64,000 nt of DNA, taken from NCBI GenBank assembly GCA_017577365.1, contig PKRJ01000006.1, forward strand, positions 26,175 through 90,174, written 5' to 3'. Position 1 is the stretch's first letter; the number at the start of each line of letters is the position of its first letter. Positions 1 to 8,236 of this stretch are shown here, piece after piece. The position numbers and the translations under genes were made by a program. Source of the DNA: Gammaproteobacteria bacterium (GTDB lineage: Bacteria; Pseudomonadota; Gammaproteobacteria; Steroidobacterales; Rariloculaceae). Below the pieces are notes generated by a model. The model saw nothing but the letters and a program-made list of their open reading frames with translations, did not search any database and was not told the origin of the DNA.

Positions 1-293
1 ACGGCGACTCGCGGCTCCTGTTCAACGTGCATGGAAACCGCTACAGCACCCGCTTGCTGCTCGCCGCGAAGGCCAGGATCACCGGCGAGCAGTTCTCGTC
101 GATGTCGGTTGCCGAGTGCTTCGAGCTCGCCGAGCGCCACGGGCTCGAGGTCGTCGAGTGGCACGGCATCGGCTCGTACGACAAGTCGCTGCTGCGCGTG
201 CTGCCCCGCCCGGTGTGGCGCTGGGCCGAACGGCACGCGCCGCTGCCGAAGCGCTTCGCGGTCTACCTGTATTTCGTCTGCCGTCGCCGTTGA
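1..293 (+). CDS. C-terminal fragment of a class I SAM-dependent methyltransferase (runs off the left edge)
   Basis: The reading frame is open from the window edge (codons from base 3) to a TGA ending at 293, giving about 96 visible residues. The tail combines a strand-like LLFNVHGNR segment, an alpha region (VAECFELAERHGLEVVEWHG) and a final YFVCRRR strand. That is how the C-termini of many small class I methyltransferases look: the lines after motif III and the last beta strand. The SAM-binding motifs themselves lie outside the window, so substrate cannot be inferred. The next gene is convergent and only 12 bases away. Confidence 0.55.
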   Translation, partial: GDSRLLFNVHGNRYSTRLLLAAKARITGEQFSSMSVAECFELAERHGLEVVEWHGIGSYDKSLLRVLPRPVWRWAERHAPLPKRFAVYLYFVCRRR

Positions 294-305
294 GCGTCGC
301 CGCTT

Positions 306-866
306 CTACTCGACGCGCCAGAACCAAATCCTCACGCCGTCGGGATAACGCTCCCCGGTGCCGATGAAGACCGAGCGCACGAGCCACTGAAGCCGCGGCG
401 ACGACGTCTCGAAGCGCGGCATCGTTCTGAAATAGACGAGGGAGGGATCCACGGATTCGCCGGCGTTGAGCTTTCGCATGACCTCGGGCGGCGCGTGACG
501 GATGCCGAAGTTCTGCACGTAGATGATCTCGCCCTGATCGGTCTCGAGCGAGTAGCGCGTGTCGAGCTCCGAGAAGCCGTCGGGCTGAATCATTTGCCAG
601 TCGGCGCCGCCCGGCACGACGCGCCCCTTGATCTCGGGGCCTTCGAACGTGCCTCCGAGGATCTCGACGATGCGCCTGCGGCCGTGCGTGACCTCGCCGA
701 GATCGACCGGCTGGGCAACCTGCACGTGCATCTCGAACGCGAGAGTCAGCTTCGGGGGTTGCGGCGCCGACGAGGAGGAGGTTTGCGCGGAAGCGGCGAG
801 CGCGAAGAGCAGTGTCGACGTCGAGAGCAGCGCGGCGGTTACGATCGAGCGGGCGGTCACGGACAT
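306..866 (-). CDS. Exported DUF3237 (UPF0311) family protein
   Basis: This is a 186-residue protein with a clear Sec signal peptide (residues about 1-27, ending ALAASAQ) and a Ser/Pro linker. It is followed by a DUF3237-like domain. Family landmarks are visible: a PVDLGE segment, GRRRIVEILGGTFEGP, and GADWQMIQPDG, then a strand with DTRY and a later IYVQNFG. The family is a small beta-barrel of unknown biochemical role; most members are cytoplasmic, so the leader is worth noting. A strong Shine-Dalgarno (TAGGAGG) sits immediately upstream, and the upstream lipoprotein frame ends only six bases away, so the two are probably co-transcribed. Confidence 0.8.
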   Translation of the reverse strand: MSVTARSIVTAALLSTSTLLFALAASAQTSSSSAPQPPKLTLAFEMHVQVAQPVDLGEVTHGRRRIVEILGGTFEGPEIKGRVVPGGADWQMIQPDGFSELDTRYSLETDQGEIIYVQNFGIRHAPPEVMRKLNAGESVDPSLVYFRTMPRFETSSPRLQWLVRSVFIGTGERYPDGVRIWFWRVE

Positions 867-872
867 TTCCTC

Positions 873-2359
873 CTACGGCCTTACTTCGAACAACGAGTCT
901 CCGATCAGGAAGAACCAGGTGCCGTCGAGATGCCGGACACTGGGGGCGACGAAACGGTTGTACGAATCGTCGGCGATTCCCGTCGGGTTGGTGCCGAACT
1001 TTATCGCGCCCGATGCAGGGGAGAGAAGATGGAACCCCGAAGTGTCCGAGGTCACCACGCTGCCGTCGGCGCCTACGCCTTCCAGGTCGTTCAAATCCGG
1101 AGGCGTCAGCTCCACCGGTGTGCCCCGCACATGACTGACCGAGACGGACTCCGTGCGGCCGAAAGGCGCGCCCGGGAGGCTCCAGTAGAACGCGACCCAA
1201 CCCCCTTCGATGTCGTAGGTCATTCGGATGTTTTCCGGCTGGCCGGTCAGTAGAAGTGTCTCCGATACCCCGTCATGCACCGCGAGGTGCAGTCGTAGCT
1301 ATCCGGCATGGCGGGGTACTCGGTCGACTTCCGGTAGACGAAGCTCGAGCCGTCGCTGCGAATGTCCTCCTTCTTGGCTCCGTCGTCGGTGATTCTCGTC
1401 GTGCCGCCGGCAGCGAAGAGGTAAACGTCTTCGCCGAGCGTTCCCGACGGAAGGGGTTCATCCACGTTGACTCTGCAGAAGGCAACGGCACCGTCGTCCA
1501 GGAGATCGGCGGTGGTCGAGCAAGGGCGGTCGGTGATCAGGAGCGCTTCCTCGTTGGAGAATCGCCATCTCCAAAGCTCGCCGCCCGCACGCCAGATGGC
1601 GTAATCGCCGCGCGCCCTGACGGTCCCGGCATGGTACTCGTTGCTCAGCCGGACGAGCTCGCGCTGCGCTTCAGGGCGAGCGTCGATCACTCGGGCGCTC
1701 TTCCCGTCCCGAAGCACGAGCAGCGCGCCTTGGGACGTGAGCCAGGCGTAACCGTCGTCGTATAGCTCCAGGTCGCCGGGTGCGGCGAGCTCGGCGATGC
1801 TGCCGTCCTCGAGCGAGCGGACGAAATAACGGTGCCCCGTCTCCTCCTCGGTTCGCCTGTACAGAACTCGCTCGCCGTCCGTGTCGAGGATCGCGCCGTC
1901 GACGCGCGTGACCCGATCGAGCGCCGTGGATTTCTCGACGATGATGTAGCGTGCCACGTGCGCCGATTCGCCCGTGCTGAAGGTCGCTCTGAAGTGGACG
2001 TCCCCTTCGCGTCCGTGGTAGCCGCTCAGATCGGCGACGATGTCGAGCTTTCCGTTCGTGGACGACCCGATCGGGAGGTAATAGTCATCGTGATCCCACG
2101 ATATCCACACCTCGAACTCGCAGGAACCTCCGCGCGGACCGCGACATTCGGCCCTGATGGGAACTTCCGGGGCCGCCACTCGAAACGGGATCGGCTCGTG
2201 AACGACGAGCCCGGACGCCGAGGGGCCGCCCGATGAAGAGCGGGGCGACGAGCCGGACAAATCCGACGACGAGCCGGAGCTGCAGCCGCTCAGGGCAACC
2301 ACGGCGTTTACGACAACGACTGAAATGACGCCGCCGAGGCCACGGACCAGGGGTGTCAT
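873..2359 (-). pseudogene. Lipoprotein with beta-propeller-like repeats, split by a probable single-base frameshift
   Basis: Two overlapping frames (2359 to 1247, and 1280 to 873) appear to be one gene. The first part starts with a lipoprotein signal (hydrophobic stretch then LSGC at about residues 23-26) and a Ser-rich linker. It continues with repeated strands of the kind seen in TolB/propeller proteins (DGERVLYRR, LLVLRDGKS, DGSSFVYRK). After DSYD near base 1291 the frame runs quickly to a stop. The other frame carries on naturally with LHLAVHDGVSETLLL and more propeller strands. Adding one C to GACTG at 1291-1292 restores about 495 residues. Whether this is a real mutation or a sequencing error cannot be decided here. 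No enzymatic function is recognised. Confidence 0.65.
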
Positions 2360-2960
2360 GACCGTATCGAGCGTAACACGTTCCTCGATCAGAAACGACG
2401 TGGCCTGTCGTCACGACGCTCGACGCCCACACGAGGGGCCGCCGACGCGACCCGCTGCGCATCGTCGAGGTTTACGCCGATGCAGACCGTGGCAATCGCG
2501 GACGCGATTCATGCGCATTTCGAGCGGCTGTGCCCGTGTGCGCGACCATCGCTCCGCCGGGCAGTCGGCGGCCCCCGGACGTCACGAGGGCACACCACTC
2601 GAGCCTGGGCCTCGGCCCGCGCCAAGGAGGCTATGCGGAAAGGGCCGTTCGCGGATGTCGTCACTCTTGCTTCTTTACACGAGGTTCGTCCTCCCTGCTT
2701 GCGGCGTCTCCCTATGCCGCGGCTCCTTGCGCGTGTGACGAATTTGAGATTGTGACGTGATTTGCTAGACACCTTTGCAAGGACGGCCAAACGTGCGCCG
2801 GATCGCCGCGAAAAACCTCGCGGACGGGATGGCATTGCACGTGCGCATGTTGAGCATTCAGTGGCATAGGAATTGCATTAGCCCGATATCCGAGCGAATG
2901 CGCCGTCGAGCGACGCGCGCCCGGGAACTCTATCCACCGCGCAACACGGGGGAGACCGTC
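2360..2960. other. Non-coding interval between lipoprotein and porin genes
   Basis: Six hundred bases separate these divergent genes. Open frames here are short, Arg/Pro-rich and resemble no protein I know, so I regard them as chance frames of GC-rich DNA. The region must hold the promoters for both genes. A possible porin promoter is TTGAGA (2744-2749), 16 bases, then TAGACA (2766-2771). Confidence 0.4.
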
Positions 2961-4202
2961 ATGGCACCTGTCCAACGGAAGAGGGGCTGTGTGTGCGTAA
3001 TGGAGGGCGCGCTCGCGGTAGCAGCGATCGGCTGTGCGCTGCCTGCGGCCGCCTTCGAAGTCGCCGCCGGTGACTGGACGCTGAACATCAGCGGCAACGT
3101 CAACGTTCACTATATCCATGCGGATTGCGAGGAGGAAACGACGCCCGGCGTCACGGGCGGCCTCGCGTGCCGCGGCGCCGCCGGCGAGGATCGAAGCTCG
3201 TCGATCGCGAACGGCTTGCTGCCGGCGGCACTATCGATCGGCGGGTCGACGACGCAGAACGGCTACGACATCGGTTTCACGTTCGGCTTCTTTCCCGGTA
3301 TCGCCACGAACGACGGGAGCCCGAACCTTCAACAGGGGGCGGAACGGCTGAACACGGCGCTCGGCACGACGGCTATCGACATGCGCCAGGTATTCATGAC
3401 GTTCGGCAATGACCGTATGGGCACGTTCAAGCTCGGCCGCGACCTCGGTCTGTTCGGCGCCGACGCGATCTTGAACGATATGACGATCCCGGGCGTCGGT
3501 GGAATAAACACGAACAACGCCGCGCCGGCGAATACCTCGCTCGGGTCCATCGGTCTCGGCTATATCTATGCCGACTGGATCGGGCAAATCACCTATACGA
3601 CGCCGGACTTCAACGGTCTCCGCTTCTCGATCGGAATATTCGATCCGCTCGAGCCCATCCTGCAGAACGTGCCGACGCCCGAGGGACTGCCCGGATTCCA
3701 CGGCAAGATCTCGTACACGAAGGAGCCGTTCTACCTGTCCGCGAGCTTCATCACGCAGGAGCACGAGGGTCCGACGGATGCGGCGGATTTCGATAGCGTC
3801 GGCTTCGACGTCGGCGGTAAGGTCACGTTCGGCGACGGCAACGGCGAATTCATGCTGTGGTATTACGTCGGCGAGGGAATGGGGACCACGGCGCTCTATT
3901 TCTTCGGCGACGACGGCGCCGGCGCGGAGCGCGATTCCGACGGCTTCCTCGCGCAGGTCACCTGGAAGCTCGGCGACACCAAGCTCGGCGTGAACTACGG
4001 CCGCAGCGACCTCGATCTCGCGCCGGGAGAGGCGCCGTCGGCGCTCGTCCGCCGCAACGAGAAGGTGACGTTCGGGGCCTACCACTCGCTGACGCAGAAT
4101 CTTACGCTGCTCGCCGAGTTCACCCGCGTCCAGTCCGAGGCGCACGACGGCGTCGAGAACGAGAGCACGAACTTCAATATCGGCGCGTTCCTGTCGTTCT
4201 GA
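2961..4202 (+). CDS. Outer-membrane porin
   Basis: The encoded protein has 413 residues. I choose the ATG at 2961 because a GGGGGAGA ribosome site lies 8-15 bases upstream and the protein then begins with a signal peptide ending AAAFEVAAGD. The mature part opens with WTLNISGNVNVHY, the first strand typical of Gram-negative trimeric porins. It continues as alternating strands rich in Gly and aromatics (DMRQVFMTFGNDRMGTFKLG, LGYIYADWIG). It closes with NIGAFLSF, whose terminal Phe is the BAM recognition signal for outer-membrane insertion. It should form a passive diffusion channel; substrate is not evident. A SapC-like gene follows 96 bases downstream on the same strand. Confidence 0.88.
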   Translation: MAPVQRKRGCVCVMEGALAVAAIGCALPAAAFEVAAGDWTLNISGNVNVHYIHADCEEETTPGVTGGLACRGAAGEDRSSSIANGLLPAALSIGGSTTQNGYDIGFTFGFFPGIATNDGSPNLQQGAERLNTALGTTAIDMRQVFMTFGNDRMGTFKLGRDLGLFGADAILNDMTIPGVGGINTNNAAPANTSLGSIGLGYIYADWIGQITYTTPDFNGLRFSIGIFDPLEPILQNVPTPEGLPGFHGKISYTKEPFYLSASFITQEHEGPTDAADFDSVGFDVGGKVTFGDGNGEFMLWYYVGEGMGTTALYFFGDDGAGAERDSDGFLAQVTWKLGDTKLGVNYGRSDLDLAPGEAPSALVRRNEKVTFGAYHSLTQNLTLLAEFTRVQSEAHDGVENESTNFNIGAFLSF

Positions 4203-4298
4203 ACGCTCTCTTCCGGCCGGACGCCCGCGAGAGATCCTCGATGCACCGGCATCGGGTGGTAGAATCGCGCGGTCGATGGGAAGCCGGAGAGAGCCGAG

Positions 4299-5057
4299 AT
4301 GTCGGGCCCGCTGTTCTACAACAAGATCGTTCCGCTGAACCGAGACCGCCACCGAAGCCTCAAGCTGAAGGCGGACGGGTCGCAGCGTTTCGCCGCGGGC
4401 ACGCATTTCGTGCCGCTGACCGCGATCGAGTTCTACCAGGCCGCCCGTGACTACCCGGTCGTATTCTCCGGAGGCGACAACGCTAGCCCGATCGCGATGG
4501 TCGGCCTGCGGGCGGGAGAGAACCTCTTCGTCGGCGACGACGGCAGATGGTCGAGCGACGTTTACTTGCCGGCATACGTCGCGCGATACCCCTTCATCCT
4601 CGTTCGCGTCGACGAGCAAGCCGATTACACCGTTTGCCTCGACGAGACGTACGAAGGATTCTCGGAGGACGAAGGCGAGCCCCTCTTCGACGACGAAGGC
4701 AAAGAGAGCGAGCTCACGCAGCGCGTCATCACGGTGCTCAGGGATCTGTTGACCGAGACCGAGCGCACACGGCGTTTCGTCGAGCGCCTGAAGTCGCTCG
4801 ACCTGTTCACGGTTCGCAGCGCCCGAGTTCAGGATCGGCTCGGCAGGTGGTACGGGCTCGAAGACTTTCGGGTCGTCGACGAGAAGAAGCTCGCGGAGCT
4901 CGACGACAAGGTCATCGCCGAGCTGCACCGTTCCGGATACCTCGGCTGCATCTATGCGCATCTCTTCTCGTTGGGCAACGTCGCGCGGCTCGGATGGCGA
5001 ATCCCGGTCGAGCCCGCGACGGAGGCCGCGCAAGAACCGGCCGCGGCGACGAGCTGA
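4299..5057 (+). CDS. SapC family protein
   Basis: This protein of 252 residues has no signal peptide. Its N-terminus (PLFYNKIVPLNRDRHRSL) and the internal FVPLTAIEFYQAARDYPVVF block match the SapC-like proteins of proteobacteria. Those are named after a Campylobacter S-layer-associated protein but usually lie next to outer-membrane receptors or porins. The C-terminal half contains an acidic stretch (SEDEGEPLFDDEG) followed by a helical region and a final GCIYAHLFSLGNV segment. Position directly after the porin gene suggests a joint envelope or nutrient-uptake role. The biochemical activity of this family is not established. Confidence 0.8.
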   Translation: MSGPLFYNKIVPLNRDRHRSLKLKADGSQRFAAGTHFVPLTAIEFYQAARDYPVVFSGGDNASPIAMVGLRAGENLFVGDDGRWSSDVYLPAYVARYPFILVRVDEQADYTVCLDETYEGFSEDEGEPLFDDEGKESELTQRVITVLRDLLTETERTRRFVERLKSLDLFTVRSARVQDRLGRWYGLEDFRVVDEKKLAELDDKVIAELHRSGYLGCIYAHLFSLGNVARLGWRIPVEPATEAAQEPAAATS

Positions 5058-5165
5058 GAACCGTTCACCGACGCCGCGCGGCCGCGCCGGCCATCTCCGA
5101 TAGATCGCGCGAATGAAAGGGGCCCCGCACGCGGAGTATCCACGCCGCGCTCGGGGCCGAAATCG

Positions 5166-6392
5166 ATGAGGCGACCCTCCGATCCCGCCGATCGGCGAAC
5201 GTGGCGCAACATCGCCGTGCTGTTTTTCGCCCACGCGGTGCTCGGCTCGCAGCTCGCCATCCACATCATTCTCGGCGGGCTCGCCGGTGCAGCGCTCGCG
5301 CCCGAGCGATCGCTCGCGACGTTGCCGATCTCGATCGTCGTGCTGGTCTCGATGCTGACGGCGCCGCCCGCGTCGTTACTGATGGGTCGTTATGGACGCC
5401 GCGCGGGATTCTTGCTCGCCGCGGTCGCCGGCGCCGCCGGCGGCGCGCTCGCCGTTCGCGCGCTGTTCGTCGGCAGCTTTGCGCTGCTGATCGCAGGCGC
5501 GGTATTCACCGGCATCTATCAGGCGTTCCACGGCTTCTTTCGCTTCGCGGCCGCGGATACCGCGTCCGAGCGTCTCAAGCCGAAAGCGATCTCCTGGGTT
5601 TTCGCGGGCGGATTGGTGAGCGCGCTGATCGGCCCCGAGGTCGTGCGGCTCACGTCCGATCTGTTCGCTCCGGCGCCGTTCGCGGGCGCCTACGCGGCGA
5701 TCATCGTCATCAACGTCGTCGGCGCCGCCGGGCTCGCGTTCCTCGATATTCCCGTGCCGCCTCGAAGCGCCGGCGGCGACGGCGCCGGCCGCCCCCTCAT
5801 CGAGATCGTTCGCCAGCCGGCGTTCATCGTCGCCGTGCTTTGCGCGATGGTCGGCTTCGCCGCGATGAGTCTCGTCATGACGTCCACGCCGCTCGCGCTG
5901 ACGGGGCACGGATTCACGACGGGACATGCCGCCGACGTGATCCGATGGCACATCGTCGCGATGTTCGCGCCGAGCTTCGTGACCGGAGCGGTGATCGCGC
6001 GTATCGGTCACGTTCCGGTCATCGGAGCCGGCCTCCTGCTGCTCGCGCTGTGCGGCGGAGTCGCTCTCGCCGGCGTCGATCTGCATCATTTCTACGTCGC
6101 GCTGATCGCGCTCGGATGCGGTTGGAACTTCACGTTCATTGGCGCGACGAGCCTGCTCGCGACCGTGCACCATCCTACCGAGCAAGCGAAAGTGCAAGGG
6201 CTCAACGATTTTCTCGTCTTCGGGCTCGTCGCCGTCGCGTCGTTCGCGTCCGGCGCGCTGCTCGACCTCTACGGTTGGCATGCCGTGCAGCTCGCGATGA
6301 TCCCGGGGCTCGCGCTTTCGGCGGCGGCGCTCGGCTGGCTTGCGCTCACGACCCGCGGCGAGAAGGCGACAATCCGAGATACTCGACTATAA
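5166..6392 (+). CDS. MFS transporter (12 membrane segments)
   Basis: The protein has 408 residues with about twelve hydrophobic segments and a loop near the middle (PRSAGGDGAGRPL). The sequence LLMGRYGRRAGFLL after segment 2 resembles the MFS motif A (GxxxDRxGRR), although the usual Asp is missing. The domain is of the MFS_1 type. Substrate cannot be assigned. The next gene starts 33 bases downstream on the same strand, so both are likely transcribed together, with the transporter and an exported protein perhaps serving the same compound. Confidence 0.82.
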   Translation: MRRPSDPADRRTWRNIAVLFFAHAVLGSQLAIHIILGGLAGAALAPERSLATLPISIVVLVSMLTAPPASLLMGRYGRRAGFLLAAVAGAAGGALAVRALFVGSFALLIAGAVFTGIYQAFHGFFRFAAADTASERLKPKAISWVFAGGLVSALIGPEVVRLTSDLFAPAPFAGAYAAIIVINVVGAAGLAFLDIPVPPRSAGGDGAGRPLIEIVRQPAFIVAVLCAMVGFAAMSLVMTSTPLALTGHGFTTGHAADVIRWHIVAMFAPSFVTGAVIARIGHVPVIGAGLLLLALCGGVALAGVDLHHFYVALIALGCGWNFTFIGATSLLATVHHPTEQAKVQGLNDFLVFGLVAVASFASGALLDLYGWHAVQLAMIPGLALSAAALGWLALTTRGEKATIRDTRL

Positions 6393-6424
6393 TCGAGCCC
6401 ACAATAACGAAGGGGAGGCAGCCG

Positions 6425-7291
6425 GTGAGACGCTCGACGTTTTCGCTGATCGCGTTCGCGGCCGCATTGCTCGTGCCCGCGGTCGGGTTCGCACAAGGGC
6501 AAGCACAGAGGGAAGTGTCGTGCACGCGCGGCGGATTGAAGCGCGCGGTCGACCTGTACCTCGAGGCACAGACGAGCGGCGACATCTCGAAGCTGCCGTT
6601 GGCGACCGGCGTCGCCTACATCGAGAACATGGCGCTCGCCGACGTTCGGCAGGGGATCATCACGAAGCCGATGGTCATCGACCACAGCTTGAGCCTGTAC
6701 GACGAGGATTCGTGTCAGACGTTCACGGAGGTGATCGTTACGAATCCCGAGGAGCCGTACGTGCTCGGTACGCGCCTGCGCGTCAACCACGACAAGATCG
6801 CGGAGGTCGAGATCTTGTGGACGACGACCGGCTATTGGCTGTTCGACGCGGAGGCGTATCTCGAGTATTCATCCGCGGAGAACTGGGGGCCGATTCCGGC
6901 GGAGGAGCGCGCTTCGCGCGGCACGCTGGTGTCCGCCGCGAACGCGTATCTCGACGCTTTCCTCGAAGGCAAAATCGATCTCGTGCCGTGGGGCTTTCCG
7001 TGCGTGCGCATCGAGGGCGGCGCGTATACCGGCCGAGGCTCGCCCGACGACAGCTGCGAGGTCGGCGTGCCGGCGGGCGTGAACATCGTGAATCGCCGCT
7101 TCGTCGTCGACGAGGTCATCGGTGCCGTCGTCGTCTTCTGCACGTTCGGACCGGGCGGCCAGATCGGAGGCAGCGGCGCTCCCGACACGCACCTGTTCCG
7201 CGTCGAGAACGGCAAGCTCCGTTACGTGCATACGCTCACGCATCTCAAGATGGAGGATTTCCGCCGCCGCAGCGGCGGTGGCGGCGGCTGA
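6425..7291 (+). CDS. Exported DUF8021-like protein
   Basis: The product has 288 residues, starting at GTG 6425, which is preceded by AGGGGAGG at good spacing and opens a signal peptide ending VGFAQG. The mature protein begins with CTRGGLKRAVDLYL. It contains VAYIENM, DSCQTFTEVIVT, GYWLFDA, VPWGFPCVRIEGGAYTGRG and VNIVNRRFVVDE. This succession agrees with what I remember of DUF8021, a secreted two-part NTF2-like family best known from fungi. Four Cys in the mature protein (CTRG, DSC, FPC, DSC) could form disulfides. The tail is Gly-rich. Function is unknown; the MFS gene just upstream is its only contextual clue. Confidence 0.7.
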   Translation: MRRSTFSLIAFAAALLVPAVGFAQGQAQREVSCTRGGLKRAVDLYLEAQTSGDISKLPLATGVAYIENMALADVRQGIITKPMVIDHSLSLYDEDSCQTFTEVIVTNPEEPYVLGTRLRVNHDKIAEVEILWTTTGYWLFDAEAYLEYSSAENWGPIPAEERASRGTLVSAANAYLDAFLEGKIDLVPWGFPCVRIEGGAYTGRGSPDDSCEVGVPAGVNIVNRRFVVDEVIGAVVVFCTFGPGGQIGGSGAPDTHLFRVENGKLRYVHTLTHLKMEDFRRRSGGGGG

Positions 7292-7301
7292 CGACGCCGT
7301 C

Positions 7302-7332
7302 CACGGGAGCGGCGGTTGCCGCTGCTCCCGTG
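7302..7332. terminator. Hairpin between convergent genes
   Basis: A 14-base stem (CACGGGAGCGGCGG pairing with CCGCTGCTCCCGTG, one mismatch) closes a TTG loop 10 bases after the stop of the DUF8021-like gene. It also lies downstream of the convergent methyltransferase gene, so it could stop transcription from both sides. There is no clear U-tract. Confidence 0.6.
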
Positions 7333-7374
7333 CGTGCTCGCCGCGCTCCTACCGCTCTCTTCTCGAATTGCCCG

Positions 7375-8088
7375 CTACGGGGCTCGGATCGCCATCAGCG
7401 ATTTGGTGAATCCGCCGAGCCGCTCCTTCGCGATCGTCGCGTCCGGAAACAGACGGCGCATCTCCGCTTCCGAAAGCAAATGCCAATCGGGCGTCGTCTT
7501 CTTGATCCAGACGCGGTTCGTCGCCTCGAGCAGCGGGACGAGCGCGCGGCGCGGGATATACGCGACGAACGGCAGCCAGCTGTGGCTTTCGATCGGGAAG
7601 GATCGGCACGGGGTTTGGACGAAATACCCCTTCCCGAGTCGGACGATCTCGCGCGCGAACTCCTGTTGACGCGCCCAGGCGCGCCGCTCGAACTCGGCCC
7701 CGTCGCGCAGCGTCCAGATCTCGCTCTTCGGCACCGTCACGTGCTCGATGACGGACGAGCAGTAGACGATATCGAAGAAGCCGTCCTCGAACGGCAGCCG
7801 GCCCGCTTCGGGAATGTGCACGGGCGTGAAGCCGAAGCGACGGTAACCTTCCTGCACCGCGGAAGGGTCGATGTCCGCGATGTGGACGTTCGCTGGAGAT
7901 ATCGGCGTGCCGGCCAATACGGACGCGATGTGGGTCCCGTTCTCCGAGCCGATGTCGAGGATTCTCGTGTTTCGCCGAATCTCGAAGTGCTCGAGAAAGA
8001 TCCGCGCCCGTTTGGCGCGCGCTTCGCTGCGAACGTGATTGACGAGCGTGGTCACCATCCGAGCCGACGCCTCCCCGGTGCGCGCCAT
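7375..8088 (-). CDS. Class I SAM-dependent methyltransferase
   Basis: This is a protein of 237 residues. Motif I is ILDIGSENG (about residues 43-51), followed by an acidic end of strand 2 (VHIADIDP), then LPFEDGFFDIVYCSSVIEHV, the classic motif around strand 4 of Methyltransf_11 proteins. The C-terminal part (VQTPCRSFPIESHSWLPF and AYIPRR) resembles small-molecule or lipid-type methyltransferases that act on a carboxyl- or hydroxyl-bearing substrate. No substrate can be named. The gene is leftward and stands alone, convergent with the DUF8021-like gene. Confidence 0.82.
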   Translation of the reverse strand: MARTGEASARMVTTLVNHVRSEARAKRARIFLEHFEIRRNTRILDIGSENGTHIASVLAGTPISPANVHIADIDPSAVQEGYRRFGFTPVHIPEAGRLPFEDGFFDIVYCSSVIEHVTVPKSEIWTLRDGAEFERRAWARQQEFAREIVRLGKGYFVQTPCRSFPIESHSWLPFVAYIPRRALVPLLEATNRVWIKKTTPDWHLLSEAEMRRLFPDATIAKERLGGFTKSLMAIRAP

Positions 8089-8171
8089 CGGTCCGAATCC
8101 GATGAGATGCTAACAAGATGGAGGGCGCCGGAGCATCGGGTGCTCTCGGGACTTGACTGATCCCGCCTCAT

Positions 8172-8215
8172 GGACGACGGAGTCCCGCGCCGTCGAGCGC
8201 GAGGCTCCGCCGTCC
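8172..8215 (-). terminator. Long GC hairpin downstream of an MFS gene
   Basis: GGACGACGGAG at 8172-8182 pairs with CTCCGCCGTCC at 8205-8215 (one mismatch), and an inner CGCGC/GCGCG arm adds to the stem. It lies 22 bases past the stop of the leftward MFS gene at 8237. This placement fits a transcription terminator. Confidence 0.5.
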
Positions 8216-8236
8216 CTCCGGCCGCGCGGGCGAGCG

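Noticed and set aside
2480..2755. Small open frame between the lipoprotein and porin genes
   Set aside because: No family resemblance, poor ribosome site and Arg/Ala composition typical of chance frames.
3231..5264. A 677-residue open frame on the minus strand across the porin and SapC genes
   Set aside because: It is antisense to two clear genes, Arg/Glu-rich with no recognisable domain, and is a product of GC-biased third positions.
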